Source: Sanghuangporus weigelae
Lineage: Eukaryota; Basidiomycota; Agaricomycetes; Hymenochaetales; Hymenochaetaceae
NCBI GenBank assembly: GCA_033182465.1
Contig: CP137319.1
Span: 3,720,001-3,784,000 of the forward strand
Reading direction: 5' to 3'
DNA: 64,000 nt
Shown here in pieces: positions 1 through 11,139 of the stretch. The translations under genes were made by a program, and so were the position numbers. The stretch's first letter is position 1; each line of letters opens with the position of its first letter. The notes below the pieces were generated by a model. That model was given only the letters and a program-made list of their open reading frames with translations, ran no database searches and had not been told where the DNA came from.

Positions 1-1967
1 TGCATCGATCTCCGGAAACTTCCTGCTGCAAATGCAGATCTTGAGCTGCGGAACAATAGTACCGATATCTCTGAGGTAGTAGACCAAACGATGCCATTCG
101 AACTCTGAGTCCGAGTCGCAGCATAACTCCGGTGAATCGAGGACAATGACCAACGGTCTGTGGACTGGGGGCAAACGTTCAAAATGGGTGCAACGCGACA
201 GCATTGTGAGGGGTCGATCTAGTAAAAGACTGAATTGCTGGTCTAAGCTCGTATGGATGTTGCGTTCGTCGGGTCCTCTCAATATCCCAAGGACTAGATC
301 ACAATAATCCTCGTGAAGCTTCGCCAACTGGTATGCTATCGTAGGAATGATGTTGTCCTGATTTCGGCATGCCGGGTCATCCCTATTGAAGAAAAAGCAT
401 CCTGCGAGACGATTCTGCTCGTCAAAAACCTGGGCCATGGTATGAGCGATTGCAGTCTTGCCGGACCCTTCGGTGCCATGCAGCCAGAAGAGTCCAGACT
501 CAGATGTTGACCATCGTTGAATGGTCTGGAGTGTCTCCTCTCGTGTTCCTTGAAAGCAGGATTTCTTCGTATCATAGAACGATTGTGGAACCGGACGCAA
601 TTCGTCGAGATGCATGCTCCTCGTGTCATTTTCTGCAACATACAGCATTAGCTCTGGAACGTTTGATATAAAGAAAACGAACCTATTTCCAGTACTGTTC
701 TCCAGATCTCCGTTTTGACGCACCAATCGAATGTCTCCTTCAGTCTCTTGAACTCCGCCTTAAAATCATCTATCTCATCGGTATGGTCGTCCAGCAGATT
801 TCCTTTCAATTTTTGTTTCAACCTTGGGTTGATGCAGTACTTCCATGCGACGACACTCACCGAGACTTGTTTGAGACGAGTAACGAATTATGGAGCTTGA
901 AACGTTTGCAAACGTCTCAAGGAGCGAATACACGGTCTCTTTAGTGACGCCGCCCTTCAGACGCTCAAGTGGAATTTTTGTGAAAGGAAGGAAGGATTTG
1001 ATGTCCCGCATCAGCCCTGTGGCAGCCTCGTGGCACTCGATCTGTTTCTTGCACACCTAGAGAATTTATCAGAAGCATAGCCACTGTTCAGCGATCTGTT
1101 CTCTTACTTCACAAAGCGTCTTGACCGCTTCCACCACCACTTTCACTGCGGGATGAGTCTATTGCAAATTCAGTGTCGATGTTAATGCTCTGCGACCTGT
1201 CAAACAGGTGGCATACCTCTGCAACAGGATCAATGATGCTGATAATGAGATTTAGACCCTCACAGACTGCGCCAAACTGCTCCAGAAAGGTCTTCATCTC
1301 TGCTAGTCGATTCTGCGACTCCTCTACAAGTTCGCAGATTAATTCAACCAACTGCAGAGATATCAGTCCTCCAGTTAATCATTTAGATTGCTCATATTTC
1401 TTACGGGTCCAATAGCTTCGCAGCGAATGTTCACTATTACAGCTTCATTCCGCTCGTCTAGAATCGGAACTAACGGCTTCGCGATCATTCTGTCGGCGAT
1501 AATAGAGGCATTGAAGACGCTCTTTCGTCTCAAGGTGTGGTGTTCTTGAATGACTATTGTAAACGTCGATGTGGAAGGAATTTTGCTGCATGACAGATCA
1601 AGGTTGGCATGGTGACATGACGCGCGGTACAACGACTCACAGATCAACATCCCAAGCAGTGATAGTCTTCTTTTGCTTTTGCAACGTCTCCGAGTCGTAT
1701 AGATTGTTATCACCAATTGCAAGGTGGACGGAGATAGCGTACTTCCGACCCCGTAGATTCCTGAATTTGACCTCGATCCCTATGATGTTTTCTTCAGTCG
1801 AGATTCTGAACGAGCAGTACAGATAGATGCATACCCTTCACATGTATCACGCTGCGAAGAAAAGCAGGATATCAATCTCACTTAAAACTAATGAAAGAGA
1901 CCGGAACACACTCAGGCTCTTTGACGGGTACGACCGCTATAGAATTGCTTCCTTGAAGGGTGGACAT
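1..1967 (-). CDS. NLR/STAND protein, C2-like N-terminus plus NACHT (partial, runs off left edge)
   Basis: The 5' part of a multi-exon NACHT NTPase gene, an intracellular STAND switch protein. In order on the minus strand: a proposed first exon from an ATG at 1967; a C2-like beta-rich segment (about 1800-1420); a helical segment (about 1350-700); then the NACHT start. Walker A is GTEGSGKTAIAHT near 490-440 and the Walker B hydrophobic strand is PLVIVLDSPE near 160-130. Introns of about 50-60 nt separate the exons and lie at positions matching the next gene (4638-8787), its paralog. The start codon and the first two splice junctions are uncertain, and one junction near 1130-1200 does not join cleanly in frame. 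The effector-sensing C-terminus lies outside the window. The NACHT call is firm; ligand and role are unknown. Confidence 0.8.
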
Positions 1968-3555
1968 GCGGGGCGAGTAGGCTGGAGAGATAGTGGTGTA
2001 AGGCAACGAGCATCAAGGAAGTTTTATCGACACATCCCTAAGTAGGCGGTTATTCTCGGAACGATGGTCGGACCATTAGGCTTGTCAGCCATACTCAGCA
2101 TCTATCCAATTGGAAGTCTGAAATGATGGGTCTCGTTAAAGGCAAAACCATTGCCTCGCTGGTGTTTGATGTACAGAACAAGTTACTCTGAGAGTAGTCT
2201 GCGACCATATTTCTGTGCGTGTGAGGTAAGAAAGGAGCCCGCATAGAAAAAAGATACTGACCTCGCATGCTAACTGCCCATAAAAATGGCAGATCAATGA
2301 TGTTTTCGTGGTGCTGATCCTCCGAAGCTCAGTCTCGACAGTCGCGGGAAGGAAAAGCCGTGGAATTTTCGAGGTCATAAATGGACAGCCTTGGTGCCAT
2401 CCGATCCATCATCAGAATCTTCAGGTATCATTACGGAGAATGCATCATGATTTTGCTCTGTCTGTACTTAACAAGAGATGTGATGGTTGCTCTTCATCGC
2501 ACATGTTTCCAAACGCCTGTTCTCCGTTGCAGTCGGAACAAGATGCATACAAAGAAGTGGTTGCACAGGACAATGGCTATAACATAATGATACTGGTTTA
2601 TCGATTACTTCATTCGTGCTGCAGGTGATGAAAAAAAGGAGAGAACGTACCGAATTTGGAAAGAGCTTTGTTCCTATGGGCGCCCGGACGGCCATCTTGC
2701 TTTTCCGTATAGAAAACTGGTTATTTTATCGATTCATGCGATTGGTCCGTCGCTGATCGAAGACAAGAATCATTGAAGACATCCATCGCCTTGCACAGCG
2801 CTACCTATCGCGGAGCCTTCACTTGCACCATTCAGTATGCAATTTGGTCCCGAAGAAACGAAGGAAATGATTGGATCTCGATTCTCGAAGCTACCATGAA
2901 CGACATTCTGCAGTCTGACCAAGCTGATTTCTGCCCTCCACTGAAAGATTTCGCGCGGTGACCGTGTATTAGAAGAGAAAGAGAAGTGCAAATCATGCAA
3001 GTTGAGTGGACGAGATCAGCGTGATCGACGAGAGACGTGTCATGTCTCCGGCCCGGAAAACCTATTTTTGTGCGCTCGTGTTTTCCTCGAATTTTCAAGC
3101 AAATCTCTATCTTTACCTTTCCTGGTGCAAGATCATCGTGTCTGCGTGTCCTGTCCAACTCTCTTCTAAACATATCGCGCACAGCCAAGCCAGTCAATGC
3201 AAGGACACAATTTCAATTGCCCAGCAGGATGAATTATTGACGGGAGATGCTGAATACGCTTGTAGAATCTGATAATTGTGCCCGGGGTTGAACCCATCTG
3301 CGTTATCAAGGTGCATCCTATGCTCTAAATGTGGTTTAGATTGCTGTTTGCCCTGGGCCGCGTCTGACAGAAAACAGCTCGATGTCGGCGCGTATTTACT
3401 TGTAGGGAAATTTGGATGAGACCACGGACGAGTGATTGTTGTGAGATGCTTTCAGTGGGTTTGGATGCTAGGGTCGACTGCTTAGGTGCATATATTGTCA
3501 CAACTTCCAATAGATAGTCCCTGAATGCCATCCAGGTTGCACGAGATCTGACGGC
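1968..3555. other. Intergenic stretch, no supported gene
   Basis: About 1.6 kb upstream of the first NLR gene. Only short overlapping open frames of at most about 120 codons occur on both strands, and none has a recognisable domain, signal peptide or consistent splice pattern. I see nothing I can support here beyond the likely promoter region next to 1967. Confidence 0.5.
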
Positions 3556-3559
3556 TGGT

Positions 3560-4395
3560 AAAATGCCACGGCTTTTTTTCTACGTCGATTTCAAAAGGCT
3601 GAAAGGAGAACGGCGTGGAACTACTGCTGAAAGTCTCTTCGCTGCGCAAATTCGCAAGAATGTTTTACTTGTCTCTGCCAGACCCTGTCTGCAACTTTAA
3701 ACGCACTCACCGCTCCCGGAAGTTTCGGAACCCTTGCGGCTCGATTCCGAGCTCGCCGACGCTAATGAAGCATCTGCTGAATGTCTGCTCACCGCGCAGG
3801 ATCGGAAGAACTGTTGCTTTATCCATCTGTGCTAGACTTCCGCCTGCAACGTTAAACATCCTCGCCGTGTTTGGTTCTCCTTCCCGCCTACGTCAACACT
3901 GGACCTGCCATGACTTCTCGCGCCTACTGCTCGCCCTTACGGCGCTCCTGGTCCATTCCAGAGCCAGTTTGCTAGACCTCTTTCTGCGCCAGCACCTCCA
4001 GGAATAGGCATCGGTGTCTTACCGCAACCATCTGGGTCCGGAGTGATGGCTGCTGGAATCCCGCATCATCTCTCGGGTTTGTCGTGTGTGATGCACCCGC
4101 GCGAATGAATATGGGAATGGGTTGACTGCCGCCTTCTGGTTTCGGCTGTCCTCCACAAGGGATGAAATGTCTCCGCCGCGATGATGGCATATTGGACGTC
4201 TTTCCCTCTATTTGATGCTCCTTTTTGCGCATCTTGTCTGCGCGTGTCTCCCTCGTCTGGAGTTTTATCGGGTGGCGTTTGCTTGTAACAAAACTCGCAA
4301 ATCCTGTACCTCCGCAGCCTCTCGATGTTGGAGCTCTTCACGAGGAACGCCCGTGAATAATCATCACTTCCTCCGCCTCGAGCTAGATGATACTT
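3560..4395 (+). pseudogene. Decayed coding-like region of unknown family
   Basis: A plus-strand region whose third frame reads like protein in pieces. One piece starts at an ATG near 3563 and includes ESLFAAQIRKNVLLVSARP. A second, rich in Pro, Gly and Ser, lies near 3930-4080 and includes QFARPLSAPAPPGIGIGVL. In-frame stops separate the pieces, and no intron series restores one long frame. A 130-codon open frame in another register (3615-4007) has unnatural composition and is probably chance. The region also contains two diverged copies of a roughly 150-nt unit. The family is not recognised. It could equally be an exon set I failed to splice. Confidence 0.25.
3624..3923 (+). repeat. Two diverged tandem units of about 150 nt
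   Basis: The stretch starting CTGCTGAAAGTCTCTTC near 3624 aligns with the one starting CTGCTGAATGTCTGCTC near 3774. Similarity continues through a shared CTGCAAC-TTAAAC block in each unit (near 3690 and 3845). Identity by eye is about two thirds. A period of about 50 codons would fit an internal protein repeat in the decayed coding-like region. Confidence 0.4.
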
Positions 4396-4637
4396 AGTGA
4401 GTCGTTCCCTTTCTCTATTTCATGTACCGAACGTAGACCTCGAGTGACGGTTTTGTGCATACAATTTTATGGAATCGAGTGCATATACAGTATAATATAT
4501 CTTGCCCGTCTTCCTGCCTCCTGAAGTACCGTACACTACATAATGAACTATAACACCCTAACCTCGCGTCTACGCAGTTTCTTCTGTGAACACATTGGTC
4601 TGGCGAGACAAGCTGAGGGCTCATACCGACTTTCACA

Positions 4638-7600
4638 TCAATCCCACTCCTCTACTTTCATCATCCTCGCCCAATCCGTCTCTTGAGGAACATCCTTCCA
4701 CACGGATGTCTCGAGCCGTTCGTCGCGGTCATTCGCGGTAATGGTGCTTTCCCGAGCAGCGTGGCAAGAACAATGTCTATGTTGTGGAGGGACCCATAGA
4801 AGCAGACCTCCGTCCAATGTTCGAATCCATCCGTCGTCTGGTATGTAAAGCGGGTTGGACGAATATACGAGAGACTGAATCGAAAGTTGCTTCCACCACG
4901 AGGCAGGCCACCAGCTCGGAATAGATACAAAGTACTGTCTCTCTGGATCCCAACGACATTCTCCTCGACGCAAGGCGCCGACTGGATCGCCATTCGTCGC
5001 ATTCCAGAATCGAATTGTGCCGTCGTTAGATGCTGAGATGATCCTGCTCCCGTCTTGAGAATAACCAACGTCGACGACCTCTCGTTCGTGTCCCTTCAAA
5101 GGTTCTCCGATTTGCTTGCCGGTATGCGCATCCCATATCCGAACTGCCGCGTCCCAAGACCCCGAGACGATTGTGCTTCCATCCGGTGAATATGCAACAG
5201 CAAAGACACAATCCTCGTGTCCCTCGAGAGGCTCCCCGATGGAAGCGCCGCTCTGTGCATCCCACATCCGTACACTCTTGTCATCAGATCCGGAGACGAT
5301 CCTTCTTCCATCCGGAGAGTATGCAACAGCATTGACATCATTCTCGTGTCCCCGGAAACCGGCAATGAGAGCGCCGTTATGAGCATTCCAGATTCGTAGA
5401 ATGCCATCTCCATGCCCTGATACGACTCTGCATCTGTCCGGAGAGATAACAACCCCGACTACTGAGTCTGATTGTATCTCCGTGACGAGTTTTCCTGTCG
5501 GTGCATCCCAGATCTTCACTGTACCGTCCCAGGACCCCGAAACGAATCTGGTCCCATCTGGAGAGTATCTGACGTCATAGACACGATCTCCGTGCCCCTT
5601 GATTTCCTCGCCGATCCTTGCACCTGTCAGTCCGTCCCAGATACCCAGTCTCCCATCAAAACTGCCAGAAACGATCCTGCTTCCGTCCGGTGAGCGCGCG
5701 GTGCATACTATGTCCTTCTTCGAGTCGATTGTGACAGCGTGTGAAGCGGGCTTAGGGAAGCTCTCAAAGGCTATCTTCGGAGCACGAGGCCGCATTCCTC
5801 TACATACTAGCGAGTTCGAAGGGAGCCATAATAGTATAGAAATATAGATATGAGGCATGCTGAGAGCAATTGCAGGCTCGAATTCCGAAATGAAAGCAAG
5901 TAAGTCTGTCGCAGCGTCGACGATTCTATCTTCATCCTGTCATCGCGCAAAAGCATAAGCGACTATTCCGATAATCACGAGAATAATCTCACCTTAAAAT
6001 GGTCTGCACATTTCGAAAGTATGGACTTTCCCGTTTCCAGCTTTCCAAGCAAACTCAAAACCTCGATCCAGAAGATAACCTTTGGTGAGCACAGAAAACC
6101 GACAACTGCTTCGTCGCACGCCTGAATATCATCCAACTCCGCAACCAGATCCATCCAGTGCAGGCTGAAATACCGAAGCGTCTCCGACACGTGAGAATCG
6201 AGCCTCTCCTTCAAGTCTGGAACATTTTTGTTTGCTAGTTGAGGATTGTCTAATCCGCAGACGTTGAATTTTAGTTCCGCATGCAATGTATGTAGGGCGA
6301 AAATGTCATGAGGAAGCAAAATCCGAGGTATATTTTCGCTGTTTGTGTATACGATCGGGGACAAACAGGCAATGACTGCGTCGAGCTGGTCTGGTGTGAT
6401 GTCAGGATGAATTGGTTGCAAAACGCAACAAAGCGCTTCTCCTGTTGGAGGCTGGATGGAGGTCATGTAGGATGCGACGGCAAGAATTCGTCGAATGGCG
6501 AGGATGTCGTCGTCATGGACTTTTTCTCTATCTATAACACTTTTGATAACCACACGGAAAAATTCCTCGATGTCCCCGAAATCAATCGTCGAGCACAAGG
6601 TTTCAGCACTTCGGACTGCACTCAAAGCAACGAGAGACACGGAAATCCTGAAGAAAAGACCCTGGACACTGTTTTTCATGCCTGGAGTCCATTTGTCCAA
6701 CGAGTCCCGGCGCTGCATGCAAAGCCTCGAATATGCCGCGATGTCATGACGCAAATCGAGCAGCGCATCGTCTATCAAGAGACTCTGGACTCCGACCCTA
6801 CGGAAGCACAGCTCGAAATCTTCTGATTTCCTGCTGCTGATAAAAACCTTGAGCCAAGGCACTAGCATGGCGATGTCAACGAGATAGTCTATGAAAGACC
6901 GTCTGCAGTCCTCTGAATCGTAGCAGTTCTCGAGAGCATCCAAAACCACGATTAATGGTTTGTGGGTGGGAGGCGAGCGAATAGCAATTTCCGATATCGG
7001 TCGCTTCATGAGGAGCTCGAACTGACCATCCAGGCCAGAATGGACAACTGTCTCTTGTGAGCTTCGCAGAACGTCTGGTAATCTGGGTGCCATCTTGCAA
7101 GATGGTACGCGACCGTAGGCATGATTCGTTCGGAGTTCTGACGCTTGTTGAGAGAAAAGCAGGCCACGAGGCGATTTTGGGAATGGAAAAGTTTAGCAAC
7201 TGTGTGCGCGATCGCAGTCTTCCCGAGGCCAGCAGTGCCATGTAGCCAGAATAGCTTAGGACTTGACTCGGATTCTGACCATGCCTCTATCATCTTGAGT
7301 GTTTCTCTCCTCGAACCTTCAAAACATAATCGATCTTCCCTGTAAGCAGCTTCGGTCAGTGGGGAAAGTACATTCCGGAGAAGAAGAATATCCGTGTTCT
7401 CCTCTGCGATGAAATATCAATATGAGAATTACGGAACGTGAATATGGCTCTTCACCTATCTTTAGGGTCGTTTTCCAAATCTCCGTCGTCAAGCACCATC
7501 CGAACGTCTCCTTTAGTCTCCTAAACTTCTCCTTGAAAGAGAGAATCTCCTCAATTCGGCCATCCAGAAGTCCTCCTGTTTAAAGCGTCAGTGAGACTTG

Positions 7601-8787
7601 ATCGATTGACAATTCTGTCTAAATTTACCGAGAACAGGTCCGTTAGAATACTTGATGAACGCCTTACAAATAGATTCAAAAAGGACAAGCATCTCTTCTG
7701 TGGTTTGCGCAGTCGCTTTGCATTTCAGACCTTTCTCTGGTATGTCTGTGAACGGCAAAAATGTTGTTACCTCCTCCATAAGTTCAGAGGCAGATAAATG
7801 GCACTCCTGTAGCTTTTGGCAGAGCTAAAGTGAATGTCAGCAGATTATGTTTTACAGCGAGTCTGGCGCATACCTCCAGGAGTGCAGTTGCTGCTGAGGC
7901 TGCTGACTCGGCGGCGGGATGCACCTGGAAGCAAAATAAACATAAACCCATCCTATTCTCGCTGATCGAAAACACAACGTACTGAAGAAACGACCTCAGT
8001 GATTGTGACAATATAGTCGAGTACTTCGCATGCTCTCCCGAGTTTTTCCAAGAAACCCTTCATTGCCCCAAGCCGTACCTCAGATTGCTCGATGAGACGA
8101 CGAATGACTTCAATGAACTAGGTATGTGCTCAGCCAGCATGTCAGTATCCACAGTTTAGACAAGGATTCACCGGGCCACCAGGACCGCAATGGATTGTTA
8201 ACGAAATAGGGCTTGTAACAGGACCTAGCGGAGAATTCAATTATAAGGAATGTTTGGATAGCTATATGAAGTATCGCTCACCACTAGCCTCAAAGAACGG
8301 TTTTGCCATAAGCTCAGACACTGAGACAGGGACAGTCATAACGTTGGTCGTGCGGCGGAGACTATGATGCTCTCGGACATGGATGATGAACTGGGATCCG
8401 GATGTGAACCGTCTGGCATGATAGGTGAGCTACATTGCGCAAAACGATTTGGTATTCGATGCCTACTTTTCGATGGGCCAATGGACACTTTCATGAATCT
8501 CGTACTGCCTCGATTTGTCACTCGTGTTCTCTCCAAAACTTGCTTTGATTGAGACCGGATATTTGGATCGTTCGTCCTTAAATTTGATTTCAATGCCTAC
8601 AAGAGTTATGAATTCCGCTGAGGAGCATATTTTCGAAATGGCTGATTTACTTCGAACATGAACATCGCTTACAGCGTATCATCGTCGTTGATCAATGGCA
8701 CTACTAGACAGGCAATGCAAGACGTGCTTACCATGGAGTACCAGAGGACGCTATCGCATTTGGAGCATTTGCAATAAGCGACGCCAT
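4638..8787 (-). CDS. NLR/STAND protein: C2-like, helical region, NACHT, WD40 propeller
   Basis: A multi-exon gene with the full layout of an agaricomycete NLR. Proposed start ATG at 8787 (MASLIANAPNAIASSGTP), first intron at 8731. Then a C2-like segment (about 8680-8330), a helical segment (8130-7450), and NACHT with Walker A LHGTAGLGKTAIAHT (about 7250-7205) and Walker B PLIVVLDALEN (about 6960-6925). A winged-helix-like region follows to 5976. A 58-nt intron leads to the WD40 exon ending at 4638. Six clear WD repeats with SPDG and GH...D...IWD signatures plus a degenerate seventh suggest one seven-bladed propeller, the likely ligand-sensing part. STAND proteins bind ATP/dATP and oligomerise on ligand binding. 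The frame changes once at about 7090-7105 inside NACHT, at a perfect palindrome, so the copy is either inactive or affected by a sequence error. Confidence 0.85.
7090..7105. repeat. Perfect 16-bp palindrome at the NACHT frame change
   Basis: CCATCTTGCAAGATGG is its own reverse complement. It sits where the reading frame of the NACHT exon changes between the Walker A part and the downstream part. A hairpin here could promote a replication or sequencing slip. Confidence 0.7.
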
Positions 8788-9550
8788 AGCAGAAGTCTAC
8801 TTGAGGATGCTGACGGTCGAATGGCGGTCGTGGAGGAGACTGAGAGAGGTCGTAGTAGAGGGCAAGATGCAAAGGCCTCGTTTTTGATGGCTTAAGGTCG
8901 AGGTGCGATATTTTTGGAACGATCGGTTCGTCTAGGCAATGCGAGTGCGGCATCTTCGGATCGTTCCTTTCGTAGGCACGGAAATCACCGTGCGTCTAAT
9001 GAAACCAGTAAGCAAACTCATAACAGTTCACTTATAGTTACGCATGTACTGCACTACAAATATCTTACCGCCGAAAAAATTAAGTGACGCTTGCAGGCGA
9101 TGCAGAGGTAGCTACAGAATATGATGATACCCTGTGTCGTCGCCATTCAAGACAAATACAGGAGCTTACCTATCCGGCACACCTTTATTTCACAGAGCAT
9201 CTTTTCAATCACTTCAAGCTGAAAGCCGACGAAGGAATACTGGCATGGTAGATCGCGAGCTGGTTATTGAACCGTCACGGTTCAGGTAAGCAGATATACA
9301 ACGAATTGATACATTTAGTGGACTTACACCGGCTGACAAGCAGCAGAACAGTCGTGATAATGGTTCATTTTGGCGAGGCTCTGGGGCCTGAATGCAGTGG
9401 TGTGATGGGAGTCCTTGCGAGAAACAACAGATCGGCACGATCGGCGTCGAGGCTTTCTTTCCGCTCACCTTTGAAGACGCGGATGACCATTCTCGTTCGG
9501 AGCTTTCTGTATACCGGGCGCTTTCTTTCTTCTCGTATTCGTCCAACCCG
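8669..9550 (-). CDS. Possible small spliced gene with cysteine pairs, overlapping the NLR start
   Basis: Minus-strand pieces with plausible splice sites: an acidic exon near 9550-9455, a short exon near 9390-9330, a piece with CIACKRH near 9110-9095, and a 94-codon open frame (8953-8669) containing VAYCKCSKCDS. Two CxxC pairs far apart can mark a Yippee/Mis18/CULT-type zinc fold, but the spacing is long and the rest does not match convincingly. The last piece overlaps the proposed first exon of the NLR gene in another frame, so at most one of the two readings is likely right there. I cannot assign a function. Confidence 0.2.
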
Positions 9551-10543
9551 TCAAAGCCAGCATCATCGCGTGATGCTCACCGATCGTAGCCGGCGATATT
9601 CCGATATTCCTAAGGGACAAAGTCTGGTAGAGTTTGGTCGTGCAAACGAGTAGACCGACTAGGATCCGTCCTTCATGGAGAATTCGCAGCGATGGTTACA
9701 TTGAGTGTTGATGTTCTCATTGTTGATATCTGCAGCAATTCGGCTTCGAGGAGCTTGCGAAATGCACACAAGCTCTATTATCAGCCCGACATTCGACCAA
9801 CATCGACCCGTCAATTTTGTGTTCCATTTAGTACGTCTCTCTACAGAACAGTCGGAACCATGTCTTTGGGTGTCTCGAATCAAGAGGCAAATGCAGCTTT
9901 TCCTACCGGCTGATGGAAAGGTCCGAATAGATATCACCGTGTGAAGAATGCCAATGTATGCTCAGCCGATCTTGCAAGTCGGCTGGTAACCAAACCACGA
10001 GAATTCTTCGCAAAACGTAACTCCTGGTTGGCGCTTCTCCGACCAGATGCAATATCATCACGAGCTTCGAGAGAGAACCAGAGTTGACGAGGTGTACTTC
10101 CTTCATATTTCGGGAAAGAGTTCCTCAGGCCACCAAGTTTAAAAATTAAACTTCCCTCGTAAGTCATGCAAAGTTCAGAGTTTCGTCAGAATCAATTACT
10201 ACTTGCCGCACCCTTCAAAATATGTTCAAGCTATTTATAAGGCAGAAAGTGATGTGCCTAGCCTTTCGGCCAATAAACGCAGAAAGCATCGACACGATCC
10301 TTCACAGAGTTGAACAGAATTGTTTCAAAACAACGCTCGAATAAACGGGACATCCTCGAATTTCCTTACGAGGCATATTTCCGTTGAGAGCTTTGCTCCC
10401 AAGCGATATCATCGGGGGAAATGTCAGTCTGACGGGCTGAACAGACCAGAATCGCCGGTCACGAACAGCTCATACACGCCGCTCAAGGCACCGGTTTCAC
10501 GTCCCAGGACAAAAACTTATGAAATGCATAAGCCATCAGAAAA
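9551..10543. other. Intergenic stretch, no supported gene
   Basis: About 1 kb with short open frames on both strands (for example 9705-9944 plus and 9659-9937 minus) that overlap each other and show no domain or splice support. The right end forms the promoter region of the secreted-protein gene at 10614. Confidence 0.45.
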
Positions 10544-10551
10544 TATATAAA
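10544..10551 (+). promoter_or_regulatory. TATA box of the small secreted protein gene
   Basis: TATATAAA lies about 63 nt before the ATG at 10614, a usual spacing for a TATA element plus a short 5' leader in fungi. Confidence 0.6.
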
Positions 10552-10613
10552 GAGTCGCCGTTCCCATCTTCTCACTGCAGCGAGTGCCAGTACTTCAAGC
10601 ATAGTCGAACATC

Positions 10614-11139
10614 ATGAAGACTTCAATCAGCGCTCGAGGTTTCTCTACGTCCATTGTGGCAACAATCCTGTGTGCACTACTCACGTCCGGAGTAGGCGCT
10701 GTCTGCCCTTCGGGCAACATAGGAGTCGGTGATATTATTGAACCTTTCTTGATTTTTGGCGCGCGTGCTGAGGTAATGTCTCTCATTTGAGTCACTGAAG
10801 AGAGCTCTCTGACCCCAATTTCAGAGAGGTGTTATCGTCGGAAACGACTGCTCGATTATTGATGGAAAATCGGGTATCAACAATGCGAGCATCTGTGGCA
10901 CTTATGCGGATGGATCCACAGTCACCTGCAACGATGGAACGTAAGTCAAACACTAGTCCCTGAGATTCTTGCGCTATAAGACTTACACCGATTACAGAAA
11001 CACTCCGACTTCTGTGCATACGCTGGATGGGCAGAACTGGGGAAATTGCGTCCCGTCTACCGAGACTTGCACCAATGAAAGTGGAGGTACTCTTAATGGT
11101 AACATCACTGTCCGGTTCTGCTGTACCACAGAAGCATGA
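10614..11139 (+). CDS. Small secreted eight-cysteine protein (138 aa)
   Basis: Three exons (10614-10772, 10825-10940, 10998-11139) with clean GT-AG introns of 52 and 57 nt give a 138-residue protein. Residues 1 to about 30 form a signal peptide: Lys near the start, hydrophobic core SIVATILCALLTSGVGA, probable cleavage just before VCPSG. The mature part is about 108 residues, rich in Gly, Asn, Ser and Thr. It has eight cysteines including a terminal CC pair (RFCCTTEA) and several NxS/T sites (such as NNAS, TNES, NGNIT), so it is likely exported, disulphide-bonded and glycosylated. The cysteine pattern is not that of a hydrophobin. I do not recognise the family; 'small secreted protein' is the safe label. 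A TATA box sits at 10544. Confidence 0.8.

Noticed and set aside
5096-5847. Several open frames on both strands across 5.1-5.8 kb
   Set aside because: They overlap the WD40 repeats of the NLR gene. The repeat periodicity and SPDG/IWD signatures are in the other frame, so these are shadows.
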